From Smithella sp. (GTDB taxonomy: Bacteria > Desulfobacterota > Syntrophia > Syntrophales > Smithellaceae): DNA of 64,000 bases. The position numbers and the translations under genes were made by a program. The notes under the pieces were generated by a model. That model was not told the DNA's origin. It did no database searches and saw only the letters and a program-made list of their open reading frames with translations. How positions within the stretch are numbered: the first letter of the stretch is position 1; each line of letters starts with the position of its first letter. Location of the stretch: positions 1-64,000 of the forward strand of contig JAGPFC010000005.1 in the NCBI GenBank assembly GCA_018056685.1, written 5' to 3'. Shown in pieces: positions 1 to 11,627 of the stretch.

Positions 1-125
1 ATAAACGTCTGCATTCCTCGCTGGGATACAGACCGCCGGTAGAGTTTGAAGAACTGTTTTATAAAAACCAAAAAACCGTGCCGACTGCTCTAATCCCGTC
101 TGTCTAACCGCAGGGGTGCAGTCCA
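1..125 (+). mobile_element. Right end of an IS3-family insertion sequence
   Basis: The window opens inside an insertion sequence. The last 35 codons of an IS3-type transposase end at 107, and 18 bases further lies GGGGTGCAGTCCA (113-125), which matches the TGGACTGCACCCC type of terminal inverted repeat I know from this family. The element therefore probably stops at 125, 48 bases before the histidine kinase start. The left end lies outside the window, so completeness cannot be judged. Confidence 0.7.
3..107 (+). CDS. IS3-family transposase (OrfB), C-terminal end only
   Basis: The open frame entering from the left edge encodes the stretch KRLHSSLGYRPPVEFE, the hallmark C-terminus of IS3-family OrfB integrases (rve/DDE domain), then about 18 further residues and a TAA stop. 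Only this tail is visible; the catalytic DDE residues would lie upstream. It sits inside the insertion sequence whose right terminal repeat follows at 113-125. Whether the full gene is intact cannot be seen. Confidence 0.75.
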   Translation, partial: KRLHSSLGYRPPVEFEELFYKNQKTVPTALIPSV

Positions 126-172
126 TAACTTTATTAACACAAAACGTCTTATCCTGAAACGGTAAAGCTATT

Positions 173-1450
173 TTGAAAATAGGGCACCTGAGACAAACAC
201 GTTTTATAAATATCGTCCGGCTTGGTTTGGCTTTTTTTCTGATCCTTTCATCTGCCGCAATTCTCTATTCAGTAGCCCGTAATTACGAATCAGCTCAACT
301 CCTTGCGGACCAGTCGTTGGGAAACACGGCTTTAGCTTTGTCTTCCACAACGGAGGTTGCCTTGCGCCGGGATGCAAATGGCGCTGTTGTCCAAAATGTA
401 AAAGAAATTTTCTCGGACCGTGTCGTGGCATATGCTCTGATTGTTGATGCAAAAGGGAAAATTATTTTCCATACCAACCCCCGTAAAATCGGGGAGGATC
501 TTTCCCCTGATGAAAGAGCCCGTCTCGGAATAATGACAAAAGCATCAGGACGAAGAATCATTCTCGGAACAGGCCTTCCGGCGTATGAATATAATTATCC
601 TTTGCATCTTACAGATGGGGCGACAGAATGGTTGCGGATCATTCTTCATACAACCCCGGCCGATAATATCGTGTCTGATGCTAAAAGAATGTGGTGGGTT
701 GGTTTGTCTGTCCTGTGCCTTCTATGGGTGTTCGGAATTCTCCTGGAAAGGATGTTGACCCGTTCCCTCAATCTCAGTAAGGAACTGGAACATAAAAAAC
801 ATTTAGCCGTCATAGGACAGATGACCGCCCTGCTTGCCCATGAGATCCGAAACGCCCTGGGCTCTATCAAAGGCTATGCGCAACTGGCCGATGAAAAAAT
901 GGCGTCTGCCGATCCCGGAAAAGCCTCGTTGGCAAATGTTCTTCAGGGAACGGCACGTATTGAATTTCTTGTTCAGGAACTTCTTCAATTCTCGCGTGAT
1001 GAAAGTTTCAGCATTGAGCGGATCGACGTTATTCCGTTACTGAAGGACGCGATTCAGTCAGTGGTTCCCGGGTGGAACGGGACATGGCAACTAAATGGAA
1101 TGGCTTCGGCCTTTGTGAAAGCGGATTCGGAAAAGCTCCGTCGTATCTTGGTCAACGTTATTCAAAATGCAATCCAGGCAATGGGGAATGAAGGCGCTAT
1201 TGATGTTTCCGTGCATCATACCGGGCGATGGATTCAGATCAAAATTGAAGATTCAGGGCCAGGCATTTCAGCGCAACAAAAGTCTTTACTTTTTACTCCT
1301 TTTTATACAACAAAACCAAACGGCACCGGCCTTGGATTGGCTTATTCCAGGAAAGCTATGGAGGGGATGAAAGGGAACATCAGCCTGAATAACAGAGATG
1401 GGTCTCAAGGTGCTGTCCTGACCATTCATATTCCGAAAGCAGGAGATTAA
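173..1450 (+). CDS. Membrane sensor histidine kinase (NtrB/ZraS-like)
   Basis: Autophosphorylating sensor kinase of a two-component system, expected in the inner membrane. Two hydrophobic segments (about residues 12-34 and 172-192) enclose a periplasmic sensor region of roughly 135 residues. A HisKA domain follows with the phosphoacceptor in LAHEIRN (His223), then a HATPase domain with the N box around Asn332, DSGPG at 360-364 and GTGLGLA at 384-390. Length (425 aa) is normal for this class. The start is a TTG at 173 with no strong ribosome site, and the IS end at 125 lies just upstream, so native promoter and start may have been altered. The gene is followed after 4 bases by its NtrC-type partner. 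The signal is unknown; ZraS-like envelope or metal sensing is only an inference from the exported proteins downstream. Confidence 0.9.
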   Translation: MKIGHLRQTRFINIVRLGLAFFLILSSAAILYSVARNYESAQLLADQSLGNTALALSSTTEVALRRDANGAVVQNVKEIFSDRVVAYALIVDAKGKIIFHTNPRKIGEDLSPDERARLGIMTKASGRRIILGTGLPAYEYNYPLHLTDGATEWLRIILHTTPADNIVSDAKRMWWVGLSVLCLLWVFGILLERMLTRSLNLSKELEHKKHLAVIGQMTALLAHEIRNALGSIKGYAQLADEKMASADPGKASLANVLQGTARIEFLVQELLQFSRDESFSIERIDVIPLLKDAIQSVVPGWNGTWQLNGMASAFVKADSEKLRRILVNVIQNAIQAMGNEGAIDVSVHHTGRWIQIKIEDSGPGISAQQKSLLFTPFYTTKPNGTGLGLAYSRKAMEGMKGNISLNNRDGSQGAVLTIHIPKAGD

Positions 1451-1454
1451 TGCC

Positions 1455-2783
1455 ATGGGGAAATCCATTTTAATAGTTGAAGATGATACTTTATTTCGGT
1501 CATTTCTATCGACCATCTTGAAAGAGGAAGGATATCGGGTGGAAGAAGCCCGTGATGGTCAGGAAGGTTTTAGAAAATTTATCAATGGTGATTTTGATCT
1601 GGCTATTACTGATTTGAAGATGCCGCTCATGTCCGGCCTGGATCTGCTGAAAAAATCAAAAAAAGAGAAACCGGACAGCCGCTGGTTAGTCATCACAGCT
1701 TTCGGTTCGATCGATAATGCCGTAGATGCGATGAAGGCAGGGGCATCCGATTACCTCACAAAACCTCTGAGCAACCCGGATGAATTACGTCTGATTGTCC
1801 GCAGGATTTTAAAAGAGGCTGATGCGGAAACGACCATTTCTCTTTTATCCGAAGAATTGGGCAAACAGTTTCCCTCAACAGAAATGATTTTCCTCGGAGA
1901 TAAAATGCAAAAGGTCTTTCAACTGATCAAGGAAGTCTCTCCGACACCGGCTTCCGTTTTAATCAGCGGCCCCAGTGGCTCGGGGAAAGAGGTGCTGGCC
2001 AGATTTATTCATCAGGCGAGTCCAAGAAGAGAAAAGGCGTTTATCGCTGTTCACTGTGCAGCTTTGACGGAAAGTCTTTTGGAAAGTGAGTTGTTCGGTC
2101 ATGAACGGGGAGCCTTTACCGGAGCCGTTGCTGCCAGAAAAGGAAGATTTGAACTGGCTGATGGCGGCACGATCTTTCTTGATGAAGTTTCAGAAATACC
2201 GCAATCCATTCAGGTCAAACTGCTGCGGGTTTTGCAGGAGAGAGAGTTGGAAAGAGTTGGCGGAACAAGAACAATCCATGTGGATGTTCGCATTATTTCA
2301 GCGACAAACAAAGATCTGAAAAACGAAGTGGCGGCCGGACGATTCCGTGAAGATCTTTTTTACCGGCTCAATGTTTTTCCCATAACGTTGCCTCCGCTGG
2401 CGGAACGACAAGAGGCCATCTTGCCTCTTGCGGATTATTTCAGACAAAAATTTTCTCAACCGTTGGGTAAACGGATCAGCGGTTTTACTCCGGCCGCCAA
2501 GCGAGCGCTTGAGGCATATGCCTGGCCGGGAAATATTCGGGAACTTCAAAATGTTATTGAACGGGCTGTCATACTGGCTTCCGGTGAAATTGACGAAGAG
2601 CATTTGAATATTGAGATTCTATCGAATCCATCGTTTTCAAAAGACGGATTGCTGCAAAAACTGGAACGGGATACGATTCAGAAAGTTCTAACCGAGGTTG
2701 GTGGAAACAGAAAGACGGCTGCACAGATTTTAGGCGTTTCTCTTCGGACCTTACAGTACCGCATTAAAGAATATGGACTGTAA
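1455..2783 (+). CDS. Sigma-54 dependent response regulator (NtrC family)
   Basis: Enhancer-binding transcription activator of 442 aa. The receiver domain has Asp10/Asp11, phosphoacceptor Asp53 (ITDLKMP), Thr81 and Lys103. The AAA+ domain has Walker A GPSGSGK (172-178), the sigma-54 contact loop GAFTGA (219-224) and the FLDE Walker B. A Fis-type helix-turn-helix (NRKTAAQILGVS) closes the protein. The ribosome site AGGAG overlaps the end of the kinase gene, so the two are co-translated. Immediately downstream are two TGCA-type palindromes and a consensus -24/-12 promoter, which makes the next gene a likely direct target; a second such promoter stands at 4845. All motifs for activity are present. 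Confidence 0.95.
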   Translation: MGKSILIVEDDTLFRSFLSTILKEEGYRVEEARDGQEGFRKFINGDFDLAITDLKMPLMSGLDLLKKSKKEKPDSRWLVITAFGSIDNAVDAMKAGASDYLTKPLSNPDELRLIVRRILKEADAETTISLLSEELGKQFPSTEMIFLGDKMQKVFQLIKEVSPTPASVLISGPSGSGKEVLARFIHQASPRREKAFIAVHCAALTESLLESELFGHERGAFTGAVAARKGRFELADGGTIFLDEVSEIPQSIQVKLLRVLQERELERVGGTRTIHVDVRIISATNKDLKNEVAAGRFREDLFYRLNVFPITLPPLAERQEAILPLADYFRQKFSQPLGKRISGFTPAAKRALEAYAWPGNIRELQNVIERAVILASGEIDEEHLNIEILSNPSFSKDGLLQKLERDTIQKVLTEVGGNRKTAAQILGVSLRTLQYRIKEYGL

Positions 2784-2786
2784 AAG

Positions 2787-2821
2787 TGCAATCTTTGCAG
2801 CCGCTATGTGCAAAATTTGCA
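2787..2821. promoter_or_regulatory. Paired upstream activator sites (TGCA-N5-TGCA)
   Basis: Two 13-base near-palindromes, TGCAATCTTTGCA at 2787-2799 and TGCAAAATTTGCA at 2809-2821, lie 22 bases apart centre to centre, about two helical turns. They stand about 90 bases upstream of a sigma-54 promoter, directly after the regulator gene. This is the usual geometry for NtrC-family enhancer sites. A third copy is at 4702. Assignment to the 1455 regulator is inferred. Confidence 0.7.
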
Positions 2822-2896
2822 GCAGATATCATGCTTAGTTGTATTTAAGAAGAAATTTATTATGTAATTACACAAACTTAAAAAATAAACATATTA

Positions 2897-2912
2897 TGGC
2901 ACCATCCTTGCT
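2897..2912 (+). promoter_or_regulatory. Sigma-54 (-24/-12) promoter
   Basis: TGGCACCATCCTTGCT matches the sigma-54 consensus (TGGCAC, five bases, TTGCT) exactly. It lies 35 bases upstream of the secreted peptide gene at 2948 and downstream of the paired activator sites, so it should drive 2948 and probably the genes through 4690. Confidence 0.85.
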
Positions 2913-2947
2913 GTTTTGATAATTAAAAAAACAGGAGGTACCAAAAA

Positions 2948-3253
2948 ATGGGTAAAAGATTATTAACCTTAATATTGACAGGCGCTTTTATTGCGACAAC
3001 CCTAATTCCTCTGACTGTAGAAGCCAGGCATGGGGGAAAGATGAACGGACAGACCCAACAGATCAGATCTCAATCAAATTTGCAGATAAGGGATCAACAG
3101 CGCCTGAGAGATGGCTCATGCATCAATGCCGCGCAGAAAAGTACCGGAACGCAGCAAAAGAAAGGAAACACCTATGGTCCAGGAGATGGTACAGGCAATA
3201 GTGGTATCGGGCCGCAGAACGGTACCGGCTATGGAGCACCGACCAACCGATGA
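2948..3253 (+). CDS. Small secreted Gly/Asn/Gln-rich protein
   Basis: A 101-residue exported protein of unknown function. A signal peptide (KR, then a hydrophobic core, cleavage near VEARH around residue 26) leads to a polar, Gln/Arg/Ser-rich stretch. The Gly-rich tail contains YGPGDGTGNSG and NGTGYGAP. I recall similar GDGTG-type tails in small exported proteins of other deltaproteobacteria but know no function for them. A strong AGGAGGT site stands 8 bases before the ATG. It is the first gene behind the sigma-54 promoter at 2897, so it is likely a main output of the two-component system. The single Cys (near residue 56) could matter for redox or metal contact, but nothing proves it. Confidence 0.8.
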   Translation: MGKRLLTLILTGAFIATTLIPLTVEARHGGKMNGQTQQIRSQSNLQIRDQQRLRDGSCINAAQKSTGTQQKKGNTYGPGDGTGNSGIGPQNGTGYGAPTNR

Positions 3254-3254
3254 G

Positions 3255-3806
3255 ATGATCGTTATGAATTGTCATAGCAGGAAAGGATGGACTTTCCTGC
3301 TGATGGCTTTGTTCGGACTGCTTTTTCTGCTGCAGCCGCAGCTTTCCTATGCGCAAGATAAAAACCTTGTTCTGCCGGAAAGTGGCATTCATTATCCAAC
3401 AGGTTTTGATGAAAATACGGTCGGAGTTGTTAAGGGCCGGGCATATGAATTTGTTCAACCGGAAAGGGGTCCCGTGCAATTCCGACTCGATACAGGAAGG
3501 GAGAATTACACAGTCATCGCATCTCCACCATGGTACTGGAGCGATCTAAAAGTTAAAATGCCGGAAGGGACAGAGGTGGAAGTTCGTGGTTCCAAATCAT
3601 TAGGTAAAGACGGAAAACTGTACATTATCGGTCAGGAAATGAAAGTACTTGCCACAGACAAGGTTTATTCATTCAGAGATGAAAGCGGTTATCCGCTGTG
3701 GAGAGGCGGACAATCAGGTGCACGAAAAGGAACTGTCGGGGGATTCGGTTCCCACCAGAATGGATTCTTCCGAGGAATAGGCGGTATGGGCAGAGGCAGA
3801 AGATAA
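3255..3806 (+). CDS. Exported OB-fold-like protein with Gly/Arg tail
   Basis: A protein of about 183 aa that begins within two bases of the preceding stop, so translation is probably coupled; ATG 3264 is an alternative start. A signal peptide (RKGWTFLLMALFGLLFLL, cleavage after SYA near residue 33) is followed by a beta-rich domain whose spacing (VKGRAYEFV, VEVRGSK, DGKLYIIGQEM) resembles small bacterial OB-fold domains. The last 30 residues are Gly/Arg/Phe-rich, ending GGMGRGRR, a low-complexity positively charged tail. I cannot name a family. Position inside the sigma-54 controlled module with other exported proteins suggests an envelope role. Confidence 0.7.
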   Translation: MIVMNCHSRKGWTFLLMALFGLLFLLQPQLSYAQDKNLVLPESGIHYPTGFDENTVGVVKGRAYEFVQPERGPVQFRLDTGRENYTVIASPPWYWSDLKVKMPEGTEVEVRGSKSLGKDGKLYIIGQEMKVLATDKVYSFRDESGYPLWRGGQSGARKGTVGGFGSHQNGFFRGIGGMGRGRR

Positions 3807-3856
3807 TTCGTTACCTTCTGGTCGTTTCTTACCGTAAAGATTTAGGATTAATAAAA

Positions 3857-4690
3857 ATGGGGAAAAACATTTTGGCCTGTTTGATTACAGGAATCATGTT
3901 GTTTGTTTCATTGCCGGTATATGCCGCTTGGGAAACCGGGCTGAAGGTTGGATATGATTCCAATGTAAATCGTACCATCAGTGACGCTGTTGGTGATACC
4001 TATGTTGGCGCTTATCTTCAATATGCAAGAGAAGTCAACGGAGAAACCAGATGGGATTGGACGTTTGGCGCTTCTCTTGAAGGAAACGCATTCCTGGAAA
4101 ATAGTGATCTGAGCCACGCCGGTGTCATGCTTGCTCCGGGAATAATATTTTTCCCCTATTTGACATGGAGTATAAATATTTATCCTTTTGTTCAGGGAAA
4201 AGTATTTTCGGACAGCGATCAATCTGCTGTCGCGTTCGGCGCGAAAATTAATCTGAAACAGCCTTTAGGCAAATATGCCTATCTTGGCGAATATTACATA
4301 TACACGGACAACCGGGCGGACATGGATACCTATTCCTATACGGAGAATGCATGGGGTTTTGTTCTGGGCATCAATTGGACGCGAGCTTTCTTTACGGAGA
4401 TAGGGTATGAGTTTTCCCGGGGAGATTCCTTTCGCACTCTGGAAGAAGAGAGCACAACCACAATCACAACGACCGGCAGAGGGAGGGGTAATCGTTACGG
4501 TTACTCTTCCACGTTTTCGTCCGACTTGTATAAAGAAGATGTGGATCGCCACAGCATCGGTTTTACAATCGGTATGGACATCTTTCCATCTTTGTCGTCC
4601 AATTTATCTTACACATACTCGACCATGACAGGAGATTTGGGTACATCACACAATCATGCGGGCTTGGTCGGCATCAGTTATCGTTTCTAG
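3857..4690 (+). CDS. Putative outer-membrane beta-barrel protein
   Basis: About 277 aa. The start at 3857 is chosen because it gives a clean signal peptide (MGKNILACLITGIMLF, cleavage after VYA); an in-frame extension to 3698 overlaps the previous gene and looks spurious. The mature part consists of alternating amphipathic strands rich in Tyr, Trp and Gly (for example GLKVGYDSNVNR, YAYLGEYYIYTD, FFTEIGYEFSRGD) and ends in Phe (GISYRF), the signal for outer-membrane assembly. A polar loop with TTTITTTGRGRGNR is inserted near residues 200-215. This is the usual appearance of a 12-strand or similar barrel; substrate is unknown. It closes the first transcription unit of the module. Confidence 0.75.
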   Translation: MGKNILACLITGIMLFVSLPVYAAWETGLKVGYDSNVNRTISDAVGDTYVGAYLQYAREVNGETRWDWTFGASLEGNAFLENSDLSHAGVMLAPGIIFFPYLTWSINIYPFVQGKVFSDSDQSAVAFGAKINLKQPLGKYAYLGEYYIYTDNRADMDTYSYTENAWGFVLGINWTRAFFTEIGYEFSRGDSFRTLEEESTTTITTTGRGRGNRYGYSSTFSSDLYKEDVDRHSIGFTIGMDIFPSLSSNLSYTYSTMTGDLGTSHNHAGLVGISYRF

Positions 4691-4701
4691 TCAGAGACCC
4701 G

Positions 4702-4714
4702 TGCAAATTCTGCA
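4702..4714. promoter_or_regulatory. Upstream activator site (third TGCA box)
   Basis: TGCAAATTCTGCA repeats the TGCA-N5-TGCA pattern of the two sites at 2787-2821. It stands 131 bases upstream of the second sigma-54 promoter. The shared box supports one regulator for both promoters. Confidence 0.6.
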
Positions 4715-4844
4715 TCCACCAACAAACCGAATAATATTCTTCACACATACTTGCTACGGTGAATCCAATTGTCACAGTGACATAAGTCATTGAATTAGAA
4801 TATATTTTAGCGCTGTGATATTTTTCGTTTTCATTTCTCTTCTC

Positions 4845-4860
4845 TGGCATGACCTGTGCA
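4845..4860 (+). promoter_or_regulatory. Second sigma-54 promoter
   Basis: TGGCATGACCTGTGCA fits the -24/-12 consensus (TGGCAYG, N4, TTGCW) with one mismatch in the -12 element. It lies 52 bases before the DUF2202 start codon. A TGCA box at 4702 is in enhancer range. Confidence 0.65.
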
Positions 4861-4912
4861 AATTTCAATTTATGCCTGATCGGCAAAAAAATTATGAAAG
4901 GAGATTTAGGTC

Positions 4913-5473
4913 ATGAGAAGTTTCATTAAAGCTAACTCAACAAAGATTATCGTTGTTGGAGGGTTTCTCTTATTATTGGCCATCTCTTCGGCAGGTTATG
5001 TCCAGGCCGCCACCAGCCTGACCGCCGCTGAGAAGTATTGGCTGACTTACATGCGTGAGGAAGAGAAACTGGCGAGGGATGTCTATGTCACTATGTATAA
5101 CCTTTACGGAGCTCAGATATTCAACAACATCGCGGCAAGCGAACAGCGGCACATGGATTCCATCAAGAATCTGCTCATTAAGTATGGAATTCCTGACCCT
5201 GTAGCAGGCAACGATGTGGGAGAGTTCACCAATCCCGATTTGCAGGCTTTATATGATCAGCTTATCATACAGGGAAAAATTTCACTGGCCGAAGCGCTTA
5301 AGGTTGGTGTCTTTATAGAGGAAACAGACATAACAGACCTTGATGCCGGGATTGCATCAACCACCAGAAAAGACATAAAAAATGTTTACAGTAACCTTTT
5401 GGATGGTTCATTAAATCATCTCAAGGCCTTTGTTTCCAATCTGGCGGCATTGGGGATTACATACGAACCATAA
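4913..5473 (+). CDS. Exported DUF2202 ferritin-like protein
   Basis: A 186-aa protein with an N-terminal signal peptide (cleavage near VQAATS, about residue 33) and a DUF2202 domain, a ferritin-like four-helix fold. The likely di-metal carboxylate/histidine ligands are visible: EEEKLARDVY (about 47-56), ASEQRHMDSI and IEETDI. Known members are annotated only as ferritin-like; metal or oxygen chemistry in the periplasm is inferred. The AAAGGAG ribosome site is strong. The gene has its own sigma-54 promoter at 4845 and is followed after 33 bases by a small secreted peptide gene, probably in the same transcript. Confidence 0.85.
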   Translation: MRSFIKANSTKIIVVGGFLLLLAISSAGYVQAATSLTAAEKYWLTYMREEEKLARDVYVTMYNLYGAQIFNNIAASEQRHMDSIKNLLIKYGIPDPVAGNDVGEFTNPDLQALYDQLIIQGKISLAEALKVGVFIEETDITDLDAGIASTTRKDIKNVYSNLLDGSLNHLKAFVSNLAALGITYEP

Positions 5474-5506
5474 AATTTAATCATTAAAAAAAAGGAGGGT
5501 TTAAGA

Positions 5507-5662
5507 ATGAAAAAAGTAATGCTGGTGATATTTCTGCTGATTCTTGGTTCAGGTGTGCTGTATGCCGGAGGAGATCAAAATCATGGTACAACCGGAACCG
5601 GTACAACCAATACAGGCAGCACTTCTCAAGGCGCAGGATCACAGACTCGTGCCGGCCGATAA
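5507..5662 (+). CDS. Small secreted Thr/Gly-rich peptide (51 aa)
   Basis: A short gene with a very strong ribosome site (AAAGGAGGG, 10 bases before the ATG). It encodes a signal peptide (MKKVMLVIFLLILGSG, cleavage after LYA at residue 20) and a mature part of only about 31 residues composed of Gly, Thr, Ser, Gln and Asn, ending RAGR. The composition echoes the tail of the 2948 product, which also starts its sigma-54 transcript group. No family is recognised. The ribosome site, signal peptide and position directly behind DUF2202 make it credible in spite of its size. Confidence 0.75.
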   Translation: MKKVMLVIFLLILGSGVLYAGGDQNHGTTGTGTTNTGSTSQGAGSQTRAGR

Positions 5663-5695
5663 TACATTTCGACCATTTCATTAATATTTTTATTA

Positions 5696-5730
5696 ATACC
5701 AGGGGTGAAAATTATTCCACCTCTGGTATT
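5696..5730 (+). terminator. Hairpin, probable terminator
   Basis: AATACCAGGGGTG (5696-5708) pairs with CACCTCTGGTATT (5718-5730) with one non-Watson-Crick position. It follows the small peptide gene. The downstream U-run is poor, so termination efficiency is uncertain. Confidence 0.55.
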
Positions 5731-5832
5731 ATCATATCCGTAATATTCGAAAAAAGAACAAAATGTAGATGAAATATTTTGTCCAGGTAACTTAACTTCA
5801 TAAGATCATCATAAAAACTCAAAGTATTTTTA

Positions 5833-5861
5833 TTGACATACAGAGCAAACGTTTTTATTAT
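5833..5861 (+). promoter_or_regulatory. Sigma-70 promoter of the peroxidase gene
   Basis: TTGACA (5833-5838), a 17-base spacer and TATTAT (5856-5861) give a near-consensus housekeeping promoter about 60 bases upstream of the cytochrome c peroxidase start. Confidence 0.75.
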
Positions 5862-5923
5862 TTCCGATAGAGAATCTTTATCATGAAACAAAATTGCTGA
5901 TGACCTGAATCAGGAGGTTGGTG

Positions 5924-7240
5924 ATGCGTCTCAAAAGCTGGTGGGTTACCGGGTTAGGCACTTTAACCATGATTTTGGTTTTCGGGATTTTTCATTACAC
6001 CCAGATTGCCGAAGGTCGGCCTAAAGCCAATATTCGTTTACCCAACGCCGCAGGAGACTATCGTACGAACAAAATCTTGAACGATGCCAATCTTCAGGCT
6101 CTCGGTGAAAAAATATTTTTCGATAAAACCTTATCCAGTCCGTCAGGGATGTCCTGCGCCGCGTGTCACGATTCCCACGCCGGTTGGTCGGGACCGGACA
6201 GTGCCGTTAATCAGGCGAGTAATATTTATCCCGGTGCCATCTCAACGCGTTTCGGTAATCGCAAACCCAACAGCGTGGCCTATGCGACCTATGCGCCGAT
6301 TTTACACACGCGCTCAGAAGGCGGAGACATTCTTTTTGTGGGGGGGAATTTTTGGGATGGCCGGGCCACAGGCTGCCTTTTGGGAAATCCTGCTGCCGAT
6401 CAGGCGCAGCAGCCCTTTCTGGATAAGGTGGAACATAACCTGAAGGATGCTGCAGATGTTGTCAAACTGGTTGAAATAAGCCACTATGCCGGAGAATTTG
6501 GCCGCATTTGCGACTTCATGGGTCTGGATAAAAAACTTGATGAGCAATCACAGATTCAGCTCAAATTCGGCTATATCGGCCTTGCTTTGGCGGCCTTTGA
6601 AAATTCATCGAAGGTGAATGCCTTCACCAGTAAGTACGATGCCTTTTTGCGTGGAGAAGTTCAATTGACGGCTCAGGAAAAACGCGGATTAAAGATTTTT
6701 GAAGAGAAGGGTAAATGCGCCGAATGTCATCCCAATAAACTCAGCAACAAGAGAGAACTGCCGCTGTTCACCGATTTTACATACGACAACCTGGGTATCC
6801 CTGCGAATCCGGATAATCCGTGGTATCGCATGGACAAAAGCATCAATCCGTCGGGAACGGAATGGATTGATGAGGGACTGGGAGGCTTTTTAAAAACCCA
6901 GCCGCAGTATGCTTCTTTAGCCAGGGCGAACCTGGGCAAGCATCGCGTTCCGACCCTGCGTAATGTCGATAAAAGACCGGATACCAAATTTGCGAGACGC
7001 TATGGACACAACGGCTATTTCCGCGATTTGCAGTCGGTCATTCATTTCTACAATACACGGGATGTCCAGCCTTTTAATAAGGCCGTCGGGGGGCTTGATG
7101 CCCGGGGCAAATGGCCCAAACCGGAAGTTCAAGAAAATGTTAACAGGGATGAAATGGGTGATTTGAAATTAACCCGGCAGGAAGAAGATGATCTTTTGGT
7201 TTTTCTAAGAACCCTTAACGACGGATACAAAGTGAAATAG
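5924..7240 (+). CDS. Di-haem cytochrome c peroxidase (CcpA/MauG family)
   Basis: Periplasmic peroxidase reducing hydrogen peroxide with electrons from c-type cytochromes, 438 aa from the ATG at 5924, which sits 6 bases behind AGGAGG. An N-terminal membrane anchor or signal (residues 5-25) precedes two haem-binding motifs, CAACH near residue 80 and CAECH near 265. Other family features are the LGEKIFFDKTLS start of the domain and the NVDKRPDTKFARRYGHNGYF region. The protein is longer than short CcpA enzymes (about 330 aa), closer to MauG/YhjA-like members. It is transcribed from its own promoter and is followed 71 bases later by an efflux gene pair. Peroxidase or MauG-like oxidase activity cannot be separated by sequence alone. 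Confidence 0.9.
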   Translation: MRLKSWWVTGLGTLTMILVFGIFHYTQIAEGRPKANIRLPNAAGDYRTNKILNDANLQALGEKIFFDKTLSSPSGMSCAACHDSHAGWSGPDSAVNQASNIYPGAISTRFGNRKPNSVAYATYAPILHTRSEGGDILFVGGNFWDGRATGCLLGNPAADQAQQPFLDKVEHNLKDAADVVKLVEISHYAGEFGRICDFMGLDKKLDEQSQIQLKFGYIGLALAAFENSSKVNAFTSKYDAFLRGEVQLTAQEKRGLKIFEEKGKCAECHPNKLSNKRELPLFTDFTYDNLGIPANPDNPWYRMDKSINPSGTEWIDEGLGGFLKTQPQYASLARANLGKHRVPTLRNVDKRPDTKFARRYGHNGYFRDLQSVIHFYNTRDVQPFNKAVGGLDARGKWPKPEVQENVNRDEMGDLKLTRQEEDDLLVFLRTLNDGYKVK

Positions 7241-7311
7241 AAAATTTACGCGATTGATATTGTTTGAATATCGTGTTTTAAGTCACATCATTGCTTAGCG
7301 GAGAAAAGACT

Positions 7312-8402
7312 ATGAAAAATCAAAATCGTTATGGATTCATGTTAGTTTGCCTGACTGCTTTGATAATTCTTTGCACTTTTCTAATCATCGGCTGCAAATC
7401 CAAAAAAGAAGAATCCGTCCAGCGTCCGCAGATTTCCGGTGTGAAGGTTGAACCGGTTGCCGTGTCAACCGTTGATGATATTTATGAGATCACCGGAACC
7501 GTCCGCTCAAACCAGACCAGCCTGGTGGCAAGCCGGGTAATGGGCGTGGTGACGTCTGTTAACGTGAAGGAAGGAGACTTCGTTCAGAAAGGGCAATTGC
7601 TTTTGACCATTGATGACCGGGATGCCGTCCAAAGACTGCAAGCTGCCAACATGTCTGCAGAAGCGGCAAAGCAAAGTCAGTCATTGGCAGAGAAGACCTG
7701 GCAGCGGTATAAAAAACTCCATGATGAAGAAGTCGTTTCGCAGCAGGAAATGGACCGGATGGATACCCAGAAGAAACTCGCAGACGCTGAATATCATCGG
7801 GTCAAGGCCATGGCGGATGAAGCCGCAACCTATATGTCGTTTACGAAAGTTACCGCGCCGGCTGCCGGAAGAATTACGGAAAAACGGATTGAAGCCGGCA
7901 GCATGGCCACGCCCGGCATGCCACTCCTGGTTCTTGAAGGCGGAGGCAGTTCCTATATTGAAGTTTCGATGGATGCCGGTATCGGTCCCGCGGTCAAAAC
8001 CGGCATGCCCGTGGAGGCCGAAGTCGATACCATGCCCCGTCCGCTGGCCGGAACCATCAAAGAAGTGTTTCCCGCGATTGATCCCGCGTCCCGCACCTTT
8101 ACTGCCAAGATAGGCTTTAAAAACGCAAATCCCCGCAGCGGTTTATTTGCCCGCGTACGCATTCCCATCGGCAAAAAAGAAGCCGTTCTTGTTCCCGAGC
8201 GGGCGATTATTCGCAAAGGTCAGTTAACCGGTGTGTATGCTGTTGATGATCAGGGACTGGTGACGTACCGCCTTGTCCGCACCGGCAAGTCATTTGCCGC
8301 CGGCACGGAAATTCTTTCCGGCTTGAAAGCCCGTGACCGGATTATCACATCAGGCGTCGAAAAAGTCGTTGATGGCGGCATCATCTCAGGAGAAAAGATG
8401 AA

Positions 8403-8406
<4 letters not shown>
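7312..8406 (+). CDS. RND efflux periplasmic adaptor lipoprotein
   Basis: Membrane fusion protein of a tripartite efflux pump, about 364 aa. The start at 7312 follows GGAG and gives a lipoprotein signal ending LIIGC, so the protein should be tethered to the inner membrane. It contains the biotinyl-lipoyl-like halves ([22 protein letters not shown] and the matching [14 protein letters not shown]), an alpha-helical hairpin (about residues 105-165) and the beta-barrel part with [10 protein letters not shown]. It overlaps the pump gene by 4 bases (ATGA). No outer-membrane channel gene is present nearby. Confidence 0.92.

Positions 8407-11627
<3,221 letters not shown>

Noticed and set aside
3698..3856. 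N-terminal extension of the outer-membrane protein
   Set aside because: It overlaps the preceding gene and hides the signal peptide that begins at 3857.
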